Part shown: positions 8,392 to 17,008 of the stretch, piece after piece | Position numbering within the stretch: the stretch's first letter is position 1 | How the letters are laid out: each line of letters starts with the position of its first letter | Source: CAMDKS01 sp964402975 | Lineage (GTDB): Bacteria; Bdellovibrionota_B; Oligoflexia; Oligoflexales; RGVZ01 | Direction: 5' to 3' | Length of the DNA stretch: 64,000 bases | NCBI GenBank assembly: GCA_964402975.1 | Contig: CAYOEM010000002.1 | Coordinates: 62,001 to 126,000, forward strand | The notes under the pieces: model-generated | Database searches by the model: none | Seen by the model: only the letters and a program-made list of their open reading frames with translations | What the model was told of the DNA's origin: nothing | Position numbers and translations under genes: made by a program

Positions 8392-9804
8392 ATTCGGCCT
8401 GAAACTATACATAATTTCAATAAATACGGTGCCTTAGGCCTTTGGCAGCCGCATACCTGGCGCGACTTCGAGGCGCAGCAGCAGCCCAATTGGGGTTCAG
8501 CCGAGACCTTGCTGATGGCAGGTGAGCAGCTTAAACGCCTCCCAGGCCTTGTTGGAGCCGCTGAGATTGAGGGTTTGAAGCAGCATTTGGCCGATGCCGG
8601 CCTCGGTCGCAGGTTTATCCTGCAAGGCGGGGATTGCGCAGAGCGGTTTCAAGACTGCCGCGAGGATGTGATCCGTCGAAAGTTGCAGATCTTACTTCAG
8701 ATGGCTCTGGTGATGGGGTTTGCCGGTCGAAAGCCCATCGTTCCAATTGGTAGAATCGCGGGGCAGTACGCAAAACCAAGAAGCGTGGATCTTGAAGATG
8801 ATGGCTCGGGTGGTTTGGTGCCGATTTTTCGTGGCGAGTCTGTCAATGGTTATACTCCAACAGCAAATTCCAGAAAAGCAGACCCTAGCCGACTTCTGCA
8901 GGCCTATCATGCATCGAGCGCCACGTTAAATTTTATTCGCCTTCTGATGGGGGGTGGGTTCGGTGATCTTAGTCAGATGGATCATTGGGAGCTCATCGGC
9001 TCTACTAAGGGTGCCTACGGCAAACGGTTTGAACAAATCACCCAAGGTCTGAAGGACGCACTTGAATTCATATCGTCTTGCTCCCAGGACCAGAACTCAG
9101 GATCGATGGTTGTGCCAGGCTTTAAGGAGTTTTTTGTATCGCACGAGGCTCTTCTCCTGCCATATGAAGAGTCGATGACGAGATTTGTGCCTGAGATGGG
9201 GCGATTCTATAACTTGAGCACGCACATGGTGTGGATTGGTGATCGAACTCGCAAAGCAGACGGCGCGCACGTGGAATACTGTCGGGGCATAGGTAATCCT
9301 GTGGGCATAAAGGTTGGTAGTGACGTGGAGTGCCTCGATCTTTTGAATGTGATTAGCAAAATCAATCCTCACAACGAAATTGGTAAAGTCTCACTGATCA
9401 CAAGGCTAGGTGCTCGCGACGTTAGAAGGATTCTGCCGGACCTGATCAATGCCATTCGTCAGTCGGGCATTCATGTGACTTGGATTGTTGATCCTATGCA
9501 CGGCAATACAGTTCGCGCATCAGATGGCCGTAAGACCAGGCGTTTTGAGGATATTGTTTATGAGGTCAAAGAATCTTTCGAAATTCATAGTAGATTTTGC
9601 AGTGTCCTGGGTGGCGTTCATCTGGAAATGACCGCCGACGATGTGACGGAGTGCACAGGTGGAGTCGCCGGCCCAGACGACAACGTGTTGTCTACACGCT
9701 ATGAGACATGGTGTGACCCCAGACTTAATCGAGCTCAAAGCGTTGAGTTAGCATTTCATATTGCTGCCTGCCTGCGTTCAGAACAGGCCCGTATCTTAAA
9801 TTAA
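8392..9804 (+). CDS. Class II (plant-type) 3-deoxy-7-phosphoheptulonate synthase, apparent ATT start
   Basis: About 471 aa. It condenses phosphoenolpyruvate with erythrose-4-phosphate, the first step of the shikimate pathway. Family motifs are abundant: FILQGGDCAERF (with the metal Cys), PIGRIAGQYAKPRS, RLLQAYHASSATLNF, LSTHMVWIGDRTR, DPMHGNT and VLGGVHLEMT. The conserved N-terminal segment LWQPHTWRDFEAQQQPNW lies upstream of every ATG, GTG or TTG in frame; the first such codon is TTG 8509. The upstream stop is TAG at 8335. An ATT at 8392 has GAGG exactly 8 bases upstream and gives a normal family length, so I propose it as the start. A sequencing error upstream is the main alternative. Enzyme identity is secure. 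Confidence 0.9.
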   Translation: MRPETIHNFNKYGALGLWQPHTWRDFEAQQQPNWGSAETLLMAGEQLKRLPGLVGAAEIEGLKQHLADAGLGRRFILQGGDCAERFQDCREDVIRRKLQILLQMALVMGFAGRKPIVPIGRIAGQYAKPRSVDLEDDGSGGLVPIFRGESVNGYTPTANSRKADPSRLLQAYHASSATLNFIRLLMGGGFGDLSQMDHWELIGSTKGAYGKRFEQITQGLKDALEFISSCSQDQNSGSMVVPGFKEFFVSHEALLLPYEESMTRFVPEMGRFYNLSTHMVWIGDRTRKADGAHVEYCRGIGNPVGIKVGSDVECLDLLNVISKINPHNEIGKVSLITRLGARDVRRILPDLINAIRQSGIHVTWIVDPMHGNTVRASDGRKTRRFEDIVYEVKESFEIHSRFCSVLGGVHLEMTADDVTECTGGVAGPDDNVLSTRYETWCDPRLNRAQSVELAFHIAACLRSEQARILN

Positions 9805-9816
9805 GCTCAGATGAAG

Positions 9817-11148
9817 TTACCCGTATTGGCAGCTGCCCGAGCAACCGCCGCAGCTGCCGCTGCCACAGCTCGAGCAGGTTCCTCCGGAGCAACCACCGGC
9901 GACGCCTCCACAGTCACCGCAGTCGCAGCCACCGTCAGAGAGCATGTTAAACACGCCGCCGATAATGTTACTGACGAGTCCCATGGTACCGCCAGCTCCG
10001 CTGCCACCGCCACTGAGGAGGTTCGTGAATGGAGCAGCTGCGCCACCAGCGCCGCCACCAAACATGCCCATGATATTTTGGACAAGTGGCATGGCTGAGG
10101 AGAGAAATTCGCCGCCAGCAAGTGACAGTTCATCACCTTCAGCTAGGCCGAATTCAGCTTTTTTGTCATTTTTTTTGCGATCTTTGTCCCCGTTTTTTTG
10201 TGTCACAGCTTTGCCTGTCAGCGCTGCTGACGTTTGGCTTATTGAAGCGTCTAGCCTTTGGAATAGAGCGCTAGATTTTTTGAATTTTGAGTTCGCGACA
10301 GATAGAGACTTGGCGTTGCAGTGAGCTGACTGAAACGAGTTGGCAAACACGTAGTCAAGAAATTGCCTTCGGCGACTTTCATCTTTCAGAAATGAAAGTT
10401 TGTCCAGTGGCTTTTCAATATTATCGCCCTTTAGTTCCTCGTTGGATTTCTTTCCTATCAAGTTCTCTAGGACTTCAAGTTTGTAGTTTTTGGTCGAGAT
10501 GATGTCACTTAAAAAGGCATTTGCGACGTCTTCCTTGAGAGTGGCTAGTGCCATGGGTTCAGTTCCGTCGATCTTTAGGCCGTTTTTTCCTGCAGAGATC
10601 GTTAAACGGCTGTAGAACTGTGCGTACATATATCCGAAAATCTGGGGGCCGTAGTATCTGATCTTTTTTGCATCGGGGGACTGCACCACTGCGAAGATCG
10701 GTGTTTTTCTTTTGCCCGGATCACTCACGAAATGAAAGCAACCGTCTGTCTGTTCGCCCTTGGATGAGTCGAGATTTTTACCGTAGAATGAACTCGAACA
10801 AATCTCGTTTGTTCGATTTGTTATCATGACTTGTCCGCCCATTTTAAGAAATAATTCTTCAACTTCTGGGGGAAGAGCAGCAAAGTAGTCTTTAACGGCT
10901 TTCCTGATGTCTTTTTTCTTTTCTTCGCTAAGTTTTTTGGTATCTTTTCGGTCGAAAATTATTTTCTTATCCGTGATGGCGACAGATCGAGACCCATCAC
11001 ACTGATAGTCATCGATATTCAAAGATCCACTAGCGATTGAGTCGAGTGTCTTTATCCTGGCGGCGGAATCATCAGGCTTTTTGCAAGACACGTAAAAACC
11101 AGCTAGGATCATGATTAAAACAGAATTGAGTAAATTCAGAGACTTCAT
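9817..11148 (-). CDS. Lipoprotein with Cys/Gly-rich C-terminal tail, function unknown
   Basis: 443 aa. I do not recognise the family. The N-terminus is a lipoprotein signal (hydrophobic stretch to FYVSC, Cys 22). The middle is soluble and rich in Lys and Asp, with several Cys. A Gly/Met/Phe region (NIMGMFGGGAGG, SNIIGGVFNML) follows. The last 36 or so residues hold nine Cys in a Gly/Ser background, for example GGCDCGDCGG and SCGSGSCGGC. Such a tail could bind metal, form disulfides or anchor the protein. It lies 12 bases from the convergent DAHP synthase end and is separated from the upstream metalloprotease gene by a terminator, so it is probably transcribed alone. Confidence 0.7.
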   Translation of the reverse strand: MKSLNLLNSVLIMILAGFYVSCKKPDDSAARIKTLDSIASGSLNIDDYQCDGSRSVAITDKKIIFDRKDTKKLSEEKKKDIRKAVKDYFAALPPEVEELFLKMGGQVMITNRTNEICSSSFYGKNLDSSKGEQTDGCFHFVSDPGKRKTPIFAVVQSPDAKKIRYYGPQIFGYMYAQFYSRLTISAGKNGLKIDGTEPMALATLKEDVANAFLSDIISTKNYKLEVLENLIGKKSNEELKGDNIEKPLDKLSFLKDESRRRQFLDYVFANSFQSAHCNAKSLSVANSKFKKSSALFQRLDASISQTSAALTGKAVTQKNGDKDRKKNDKKAEFGLAEGDELSLAGGEFLSSAMPLVQNIMGMFGGGAGGAAAPFTNLLSGGGSGAGGTMGLVSNIIGGVFNMLSDGGCDCGDCGGVAGGCSGGTCSSCGSGSCGGCSGSCQYG

Positions 11149-11253
11149 ACCAATACCCCCATAGAGTTAGGCTCGGTTCTCAGGTTGTGGCCCTTTAAGT
11201 AATCCCGAAAGATCGCATAAATTCAGCGGTTTGGACCATTGTATCACACTGGC

Positions 11254-11283
11254 TAAAAAAAACCGCCCGGGTTCCCAGGCGGT
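11254..11283 (-). terminator. Rho-independent terminator of the metalloprotease gene
   Basis: On the minus strand CCGCCTGGG and CCCGGGCGG form a 9-bp GC-rich stem (one mismatch) with a two-base loop, followed by eight T. It lies about 30 bases after the stop of the HExxH lipoprotein gene and separates it from the Cys-tail lipoprotein gene. Confidence 0.88.
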
Positions 11284-11312
11284 TGTGCTGCAACACGTTG
11301 TTCCTCTATAGT

Positions 11313-12776
11313 TTAAGGAGTTGGGTAAATCGTAGAATACTGCTGGGCTACCGCCATCAAAACCAAGCTCATCAGCGCTTGTGCGTTTGCTCCTTGAGAT
11401 GTGGCCCCAATGACCTGTGCGTACTGCGGAATCATCGCAATCAATTGACCGGGGTTGTTCACGTTTGTCATAGACATAATCTGAGCGATATTGACGCCCG
11501 TTTGCAGTTGACCCGGTAAAGCTGCTGTCACCCCTGGTATGTTTATAGGGATCAGCTGTGTCAAGCACTGAGTTGCGTTAAGGCTGATGCCAGCTAACGA
11601 GATGATTTGCGAAATATTCATTGTAGGAAATCCAGAAATCAGACCCACTAGCTGAAGCATATTGAACTGGCCACCATTTTGCCCCATGGAGGCGTTCAAT
11701 AGCACCGTTAAAAGTCCCAAGGCTCCTTGCGTGTTTTGAAGGGCGACGTTGATGGGAAGACCATTGACGCTGATATTTGGAATGACGCATCCGACGACGC
11801 TGTTGATGGCCAGTGGCATTGCTCCCAGAATATTATTGAGATTTGCAAAGTTTGAAAGACCTGGGAGTGCTGTCAGCTGCGGAGGCAGATTTGCAAATGC
11901 TTGTGGCAGGTTGATTTGCGGAAGATTCAACGCTGGCACCGGTAGCGTAGGGAGAACCGGGATACCTGCAAGCGTTGACGTACCAGATCCCAGGGCCGTT
12001 TGAAGAATTGTGGCAGCATTTTGTGGCAGACCACTGGAGGAGGCAACTCCTGTTGCAAACCCCACGGCCGATTGAAGATCCCATGGATACATCAAATCAT
12101 CTTTGTTGTTCGTGTGATCTAGACCGTACGTATGGCCAGCCTCGTGAGCGATAGTTCTTGCAAGAGACTCGAGATCTTTTGTCTGCTGGAACACAAAACC
12201 AATATCACTCGGATTTGCGTTACCAACATCAAATGGCGCTAGACCAGCTGGCGAGGCCGCAGAGCCACAGCCTAGATCAGCGTAGCTACCACCGACATGA
12301 ATCGTGGTATATTCGCCTGATGATGGCTGCTCTGTTGTTACCGAGACGCCAGCGCCGGCATTAGAAAAGTAGGATGCCACAAGATTTGCGATCTCTTGTT
12401 GGCTGGAGGCAGGAAGTTGGGCAGCAGGAATCTTGGCTTGACTCTTACAAGGAAGGAAGCTTTGACCAAGCTGCGTGCCCTTACTGATTGTTGCTCCGGC
12501 GAAATTAAGCCAAAGGACTGGGTCTTGCGCTTTTTTCAGCGAGCCAGAATTCGCGAGTTGCATTCGATCTGCCAAAACGGCGTCATAGTAAGCGCGAGGT
12601 GGCTTAGCGATTTTGTCGCGGCCTACGAAACCTCCCGCGTCACCAGAACCGACGCGTCCATCGGAATCTGATCCGCATGCACTCATCATCACGGCCATTG
12701 ACGCAACCGAAATAAACCGACTTCCATTGAGTCTGCCGAACACAAAACTCAGCAAGCCCGTACGACGGCGTTCCAT
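11313..12776 (-). CDS. Secreted metalloprotease-like lipoprotein (HExxHxxGxxH) with low-complexity tail
   Basis: 487 aa from ATG 12776, chosen because GGAGG sits 8 bases upstream; an earlier in-frame ATG adds 13 residues. It carries a lipoprotein signal ending MMSACGS. Around residues 210-240 it has IAHEAGHTYGLDH, the metzincin zinc motif, followed by DLMYP, a plausible Met-turn. The C-terminal half has no recognised domain: a Pro/Leu/Asn/Gln-rich linker (LPTLPVPALNLPQINLP) and then hydrophobic Ala/Gln/Asn-rich sequence reaching the stop. A zinc protease at the cell surface is likely; its substrate is unknown. The tail could be an adhesive or assembly region (inference). Confidence 0.78.
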   Translation of the reverse strand: MERRRTGLLSFVFGRLNGSRFISVASMAVMMSACGSDSDGRVGSGDAGGFVGRDKIAKPPRAYYDAVLADRMQLANSGSLKKAQDPVLWLNFAGATISKGTQLGQSFLPCKSQAKIPAAQLPASSQQEIANLVASYFSNAGAGVSVTTEQPSSGEYTTIHVGGSYADLGCGSAASPAGLAPFDVGNANPSDIGFVFQQTKDLESLARTIAHEAGHTYGLDHTNNKDDLMYPWDLQSAVGFATGVASSSGLPQNAATILQTALGSGTSTLAGIPVLPTLPVPALNLPQINLPQAFANLPPQLTALPGLSNFANLNNILGAMPLAINSVVGCVIPNISVNGLPINVALQNTQGALGLLTVLLNASMGQNGGQFNMLQLVGLISGFPTMNISQIISLAGISLNATQCLTQLIPINIPGVTAALPGQLQTGVNIAQIMSMTNVNNPGQLIAMIPQYAQVIGATSQGANAQALMSLVLMAVAQQYSTIYPTP

Positions 12777-12929
12777 AGTTGGTTCCTCCAAAAATAAATT
12801 CAAAAAACGTGGCAAATTCAGCTAGCTGACCTTGTGAGTCAACCTTCGGGGGGTTTTCGGCCGGATTATGGGGGGCATTAAGAAATATTTTAACTTACTG
12901 GAATCATTGAATTAAAAATATAATCTTTC

Positions 12930-12949
12930 GCAATCAACAATGTGATTGC
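12930..12949. repeat. Inverted repeat in the metalloprotease-yqgE intergenic region
   Basis: GCAATCA and TGATTGC are perfect 7-base arms around a 6-base loop. They lie beside an AT-rich stretch with a TATAAT-like box (12919-12924), about 155 bases upstream of the metalloprotease start. The hairpin is followed by A rather than T on the plus strand, so it does not look like a terminator. A regulatory site is possible. Confidence 0.3.
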
Positions 12950-12999
12950 AAAAAAAAGTCGTGATTTCCTCACTATTTTGAGACGGGTTGGCTTGAAGT

Positions 13000-13608
13000 C
13001 TAGTTTAGGTAGGATGAGTGGGCGACCGGGGGCACGCTCGCCGCCGCTGCCTTACCAATTCCCATGCGTGTGGTGATGATAGACCACATATCAGACCAAG
13101 GAGTATTGAAGATGATGTCTTGGTCTACTGGATGTAAAAGCCAGGACCCAGCTCTGATCTCATCGTCAAGTTGTCCAGCACCCCATCCTGCATAACCGAC
13201 TAAAAACCTGTATGGGTTCAAAATGTCATGTACCAATTGACCGTTGGCTCTTTCCCTGATGGTTACTTCGCTTTCGCCGATGAGGGAATCGAGCACGCGG
13301 CCCGAGGTGCTTAGATAGATGTTGGAGCCAATTTCAGTATCGCCATCGGCTGGTTTTCTCGAGTGAAGGATAATGGCCGTGCCAGTATCGATTGGTCCAC
13401 CATACCAAGCAGGGATAGCTGGTGGTATCTCGCGATCAATCACACTTAGCATGGATTTAAGCGGAACCGTGCTCGGCCTGTTTAGGACAAATCCGACCGC
13501 TCCCTCATTATTGTGTTCCGCCAATAGCATAACAGTGCGCGCAAAATTACTGTCGAGCATGCTAGGCATGGCGACCAGTAAACATGGAGCGGAAACATGT
13601 GTAATCAT
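13000..13608 (-). CDS. yqgE: YqgE/AlgH family protein (UPF0301)
   Basis: 202 aa. The family is recognised by CLLVAMPSMLDSNFARTVMLL followed by GAVGFVLNRPS, WYGGPIDTG near the middle, RFLVGYAGWGAGQLDDEI, and the final W..I......G. The molecular role of YqgE/AlgH is not settled; AlgH was linked to alginate regulation in Pseudomonas. The ATG follows normally, and no gene stands close on the same strand, so it is probably transcribed alone. Confidence 0.93.
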   Translation of the reverse strand: MITHVSAPCLLVAMPSMLDSNFARTVMLLAEHNNEGAVGFVLNRPSTVPLKSMLSVIDREIPPAIPAWYGGPIDTGTAIILHSRKPADGDTEIGSNIYLSTSGRVLDSLIGESEVTIRERANGQLVHDILNPYRFLVGYAGWGAGQLDDEIRAGSWLLHPVDQDIIFNTPWSDMWSIITTRMGIGKAAAASVPPVAHSSYLN

Positions 13609-13805
13609 CCTTGATCACCATCCGTTCTTGTTGATGACGCCCAGCCGCTACTACGGCAGCCAAAGACAATCCCTATCTTTAGGCGGCACCAAACTATTCA
13701 CAATAAAATACTTTGCTCGTCCCAGAGCTTAACGAGGCAGTTTATGGCGGTCAACTAAATAGATGGTGAGACTATCAAATATTCTTATATCGATTACTTC
13801 TTGAG

Positions 13806-13818
13806 CAAGACTGTCTTG
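13806..13818. promoter_or_regulatory. Palindrome upstream of the envelope thioredoxin operon
   Basis: CAAGAC-T-GTCTTG is a perfect 6-base-arm palindrome, about 90 bases upstream of the first possible start of the beta-barrel gene. The 295-base gap 13609-13903 holds no gene that I can support. The palindrome could be an operator. No clear -35/-10 pair was identified. Confidence 0.25.
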
Positions 13819-13903
13819 ATAAGACCCATTAATTGCCTTATGCTTCTCTCAATTCAGGCGCAATTTTCAGTTTAAACAGGACTATGTCGCCTTATTTATC
13901 AGC

Positions 13904-14983
13904 ATGCCAGGGAAAGGGCTCGCTTCATTGTTCAGTGTGCATAAAAATCACAGCATGTATCTGTTGCGTTGCGTCTACTCAATGACCGTTAAATCCCTGC
14001 CGGTCATCATGCTAGTTTCGCCGGCAGTATTGGCTCATGAGATCGATCAACACGTTGGCCGCTTCAGTTCGACTGACGGTGAATCAAGGGTCATGGCCAA
14101 GTTTATTGGTCGTGCGGATGCTCCAGCCTTTGCCGACGGTGACGGGCAATTATCTGTGTCGCTGAGTGCCCAGTCTGAGACCATCGAAAATAACGACAAA
14201 TATATGCAAACCCATTTTGACGAGGGCACCAGGCGAGAGACGTCGTTTGGTGTTGATGTATTGACCACGCTAGCCAAGCGATCGGAGGTGTCGGTGGGCG
14301 GCTCTGTTGCTGGCGACACCGTGACTCGCTCTAAAAGTGCACGCGCGTCTTTGGGACAGTGGTTTTTAGGCGATCAGTTACGGGTTGGGGTTGCTGGTTC
14401 CAAGTCACTAACCGAAAGGCCTGTGGACTCATTTCTTGATTATGACTCTGCGACGGTAAACGTAGCGCCTCGTGTTGAGTCGTCATCCGGAAGTCTTAAT
14501 CTAAAGGCTATCCTAAATCCTCGAACCATTGCCTCGGGTGATTATACGGTTGTTAGTAGTTCTGAGCGCCCTCTACTGCGCTCGTGGTCGGTTGGACTTA
14601 AACAGTTTATTGATTCGTGTGACTGCGCCGTTCACGGCGAGGCAGCCCGGGTGATCAATCTTGGCAAACTCGACACGACGATGTCAGTGGGCGAGTTGAC
14701 TGGAAATCAGTTTACCGTGGCCTACCTACAGTCTCTTTGGAAAAACGCACACAGCCGCCTTTCCTACCGTTATGCAAGGGAAGACGAGTTTACGAGAGCC
14801 TACGGTGATCACTTGGTGTTTGGTGCGGATAGTTATGTTGCGGGTCTGTCTCAGGAGATTGATGACGTGACGGTGGCCGGGACCGCAAGGCCAGTGCTCT
14901 TGGACCTGGCAGCTACGCGTTATATTCACAACCGAGCTGGTGCAGCCACGACTGTCGAGTTCGGTGGAAGCGTGAAGTTTTAA
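13904..14983 (+). CDS. Outer-membrane beta-barrel protein (DUF3570-like position in operon)
   Basis: Up to 359 aa. A signal peptide ends PAVLA|HEID. The mature part alternates polar and hydrophobic residues in short strands and ends in GGSVKF, the terminal Phe of outer-membrane barrels. The start is uncertain: ATG 13904, TTG 13928 (AAAGGG upstream) and ATG 13982 are all in frame before the signal peptide. It is followed by a small lipoprotein and two thioredoxin-like proteins. As I recall, DUF3570 barrels occur in similar clusters, so this may be a family member or an analogue. Pairs of Cys (SCDC near residue 240) are unusual for a barrel. Confidence 0.68.
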   Translation: MPGKGLASLFSVHKNHSMYLLRCVYSMTVKSLPVIMLVSPAVLAHEIDQHVGRFSSTDGESRVMAKFIGRADAPAFADGDGQLSVSLSAQSETIENNDKYMQTHFDEGTRRETSFGVDVLTTLAKRSEVSVGGSVAGDTVTRSKSARASLGQWFLGDQLRVGVAGSKSLTERPVDSFLDYDSATVNVAPRVESSSGSLNLKAILNPRTIASGDYTVVSSSERPLLRSWSVGLKQFIDSCDCAVHGEAARVINLGKLDTTMSVGELTGNQFTVAYLQSLWKNAHSRLSYRYAREDEFTRAYGDHLVFGADSYVAGLSQEIDDVTVAGTARPVLLDLAATRYIHNRAGAATTVEFGGSVKF

Positions 14984-15014
14984 TTTACCCGGAACAGACA
15001 AAGGAGTGCGTTTC

Positions 15015-15275
15015 ATGTTTGATTTCAAAGATGTCGGCATTAAAGCAGTCTCCGGATGCTTTTCCTTTTTATTGGCTCTTACGGGTTTGGCGACGTCGTC
15101 GTGTCGGGCTATCAGGCCCTACGAGAAAGAATACCTAGTACATCCCGTCATGGATGACGCGCGTATTGAACGAGTTTCCGCTCCGTACGGTAAAACCAGA
15201 CGTTCAAACGAGCGCCTTGCGATTGCCGGTTCCGGAGGTGGTTCAACATCCTGCCCCACGTGTGGGGGTAAATGA
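15015..15275 (+). CDS. Small DUF4266-like lipoprotein with C-terminal CPTC tail
   Basis: 86 aa from ATG 15015, with AAGGAG 8 bases upstream. A hydrophobic stretch leads to the lipobox ATSSC. Immediately after comes RAIRPYEKEYLVHPVM, which matches my memory of the DUF4266 signature (Cys, then PxEreyLAxPxM). The C-terminus is GSGGGSTSCPTCGGK: a Gly/Ser linker ending in a CxxC pair two residues from the end. DUF4266 proteins as I recall them also end in a Gly-rich Cys motif. Its stop codon overlaps the ATG of the following thioredoxin-like lipoprotein. A thiol or metal-carrying surface peptide served by that neighbour is an inference. Confidence 0.7.
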   Translation: MFDFKDVGIKAVSGCFSFLLALTGLATSSCRAIRPYEKEYLVHPVMDDARIERVSAPYGKTRRSNERLAIAGSGGGSTSCPTCGGK

Positions 15276-17008
15276 TGTTACCAAAAAATATTTATGGAAT
15301 TCGAAGACGAATATCCTTTGCGATCTTGTGCGCAAGCTTGACGATCTTTAACTGTGCAGCGAATTTACCTAAAGAGGTGACAGTTAGAAGGCCTTTGGCT
15401 GAAGCCAAGCCATTTAACGCCGATGCAGTGATTTTGAAAAATTTGGCGAGCCAATCTGAGCTTTCTCTTGGGCAATACATGCGTGACCGCCAGCTGAAAT
15501 ATATAGTACTGACGTTTGGAAGCCAAGGTTGTGCTGTCTGCATGCAAAAAGCCAGGTATCTGCAAAGCAACCTCGTGAATCAAGATTATAGCTTGCTCGG
15601 ATCTGCGGCAAAAAATGTCGTAGAGTTGGTGGGTGTTGTCACCGATCCGGCCGAGGCCCGCGAAGATGTCCTTTCTTTGGTAGATAATGAAGGGCTATCT
15701 CACCTGTCGCTTTGGGACCCTGGTCATACGGTCATGATGGAATATTTTCAGCCAGAGTCTAGAAACTTCAGCGTTCCACTGACGGTCATGGTCAGCCAAA
15801 AAGAAATCTTGTGGCGAGTACCCAGCTGGGAGCCCGTCAGTGGACCAGAGATCATCCAAAAAATTGCAGCGACCTTAGGTGTTGACGCGAATCCTCCGCC
15901 AGTGAACCCTGATAATCCTCAAGACACCGTCAGTCGCACTTTGCTTGCCAAAGAACAGCAAAATCGTCTAGATGATGTGAAAATTTCTCGGTGCTCTGAT
16001 CGAACGGTGGTTAGTCTTGGCGAACGGCTACCAGTTCAGGAAAAAGGCTTAAGGGCTGTTTTGCTGTCGCACAAGGCCTGTACGGGTGATCCGGTCTGTG
16101 AGGATGCAAAATTGGCACTTGAGAGGTGGAAGTCAGACTGCGAGGCATCTTGGGGCAAACAGTGTCAGGTGCAGCAGCTCGTCACGGACTCCACCTATTG
16201 TACTGACGACCAGAATTTATACTCAGGGGGCAAGGAGTTTTTCTCTGTGTTCTCTGATTACTTTAACTGGACATACACGCCCATTCAGTCGGCCCCCGGT
16301 CGGTATAACCTACCTGAGGTATCAGGGCCACTAACGATGGTGTTTGACCAGGACGGCAAGCTCGTGTTTGCGCGCGAGGGGGTTGTTGGTGATTCGCTAA
16401 ATGTGAGGATGCAGACCGATCAGCTGACATCTCGAGAGATGGGTCCTGCGTTTCCGGTTTGGATCGAAGAGGCTCCAAAGCTAATGTCTGCACCGCGAGA
16501 GAAAAAAAGCGTAGCAGCTAATTTTTCAGGCCTGAGGGCCAAGTCAAAATATACGCTTGTGATGTTTTGGAACACCTGGTGCGGTAGCTGCATGGAAGAG
16601 CTGGAAGATTGGCATGCTCGTTCTGATTCAGCCTATAACTTTTGTAAGGAACGGCCAGATTTTTGTCAGGTCACAGCCCTTGAAACTGGGCGCTCAGAGT
16701 CCGAGTTATCTCCTTCAGACTACCTACATGGTCTTCTTAACGGTAATGACGACTTTGATGGTTGGTTAAAAAAAGGCTGGACGATGCCACTTGCGGTCGA
16801 AGATGTAGCGCCAGAAAATGGCGGTGCAAAGATGGGTTGGTATGACGGCTGGTTTAGGGCGAGATTTGGCACTAAAGAGCCTCGCAACGTTTTGTATGAT
16901 CAAGAGGGTAAGGTGGTCGGCGCATGGCTTGGACTACCCGGAGAGCATGGCCCTGAGAAGGCTCTACAATCTCTTTACAAAAGTGAGACGTCACAAGGAG
17001 TATGGTAA
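15272..17008 (+). CDS. Lipoprotein with three thioredoxin-like domains
   Basis: 578 aa. The signal ends IFNC (lipobox, about Cys 28). Domain 1 (about 45-210) has FGSQGCAVCMQKA, a CxxC active site. Domain 2 (about 225-390) has a similar outline (PLTMVFDQDGKLVFAREG) but no CxxC at the usual place; it has scattered Cys such as CTGDPVC. Domain 3 (about 400-570) has VMFWNTWCGSCMEEL, a canonical TlpA-type site, and NVLYDQEGKVVGAW. It starts at ATG 15272 overlapping the stop of the small lipoprotein, so it is translationally coupled. A membrane-anchored disulfide reductase or oxidase acting outside the cytoplasm is the likely role. The degenerate middle domain suggests a scaffold. Confidence 0.8.
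   Translation: MMLPKNIYGIRRRISFAILCASLTIFNCAANLPKEVTVRRPLAEAKPFNADAVILKNLASQSELSLGQYMRDRQLKYIVLTFGSQGCAVCMQKARYLQSNLVNQDYSLLGSAAKNVVELVGVVTDPAEAREDVLSLVDNEGLSHLSLWDPGHTVMMEYFQPESRNFSVPLTVMVSQKEILWRVPSWEPVSGPEIIQKIAATLGVDANPPPVNPDNPQDTVSRTLLAKEQQNRLDDVKISRCSDRTVVSLGERLPVQEKGLRAVLLSHKACTGDPVCEDAKLALERWKSDCEASWGKQCQVQQLVTDSTYCTDDQNLYSGGKEFFSVFSDYFNWTYTPIQSAPGRYNLPEVSGPLTMVFDQDGKLVFAREGVVGDSLNVRMQTDQLTSREMGPAFPVWIEEAPKLMSAPREKKSVAANFSGLRAKSKYTLVMFWNTWCGSCMEELEDWHARSDSAYNFCKERPDFCQVTALETGRSESELSPSDYLHGLLNGNDDFDGWLKKGWTMPLAVEDVAPENGGAKMGWYDGWFRARFGTKEPRNVLYDQEGKVVGAWLGLPGEHGPEKALQSLYKSETSQGVW

Noticed and set aside
8509..8517. TTG 8509 as start of DAHP synthase
   Set aside because: It would remove the conserved N-terminal WxPxxWR segment that is clearly encoded upstream.
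12930..12949. Terminator for yqgE
   Set aside because: The hairpin is weak and is preceded, not followed, by T on the minus strand.
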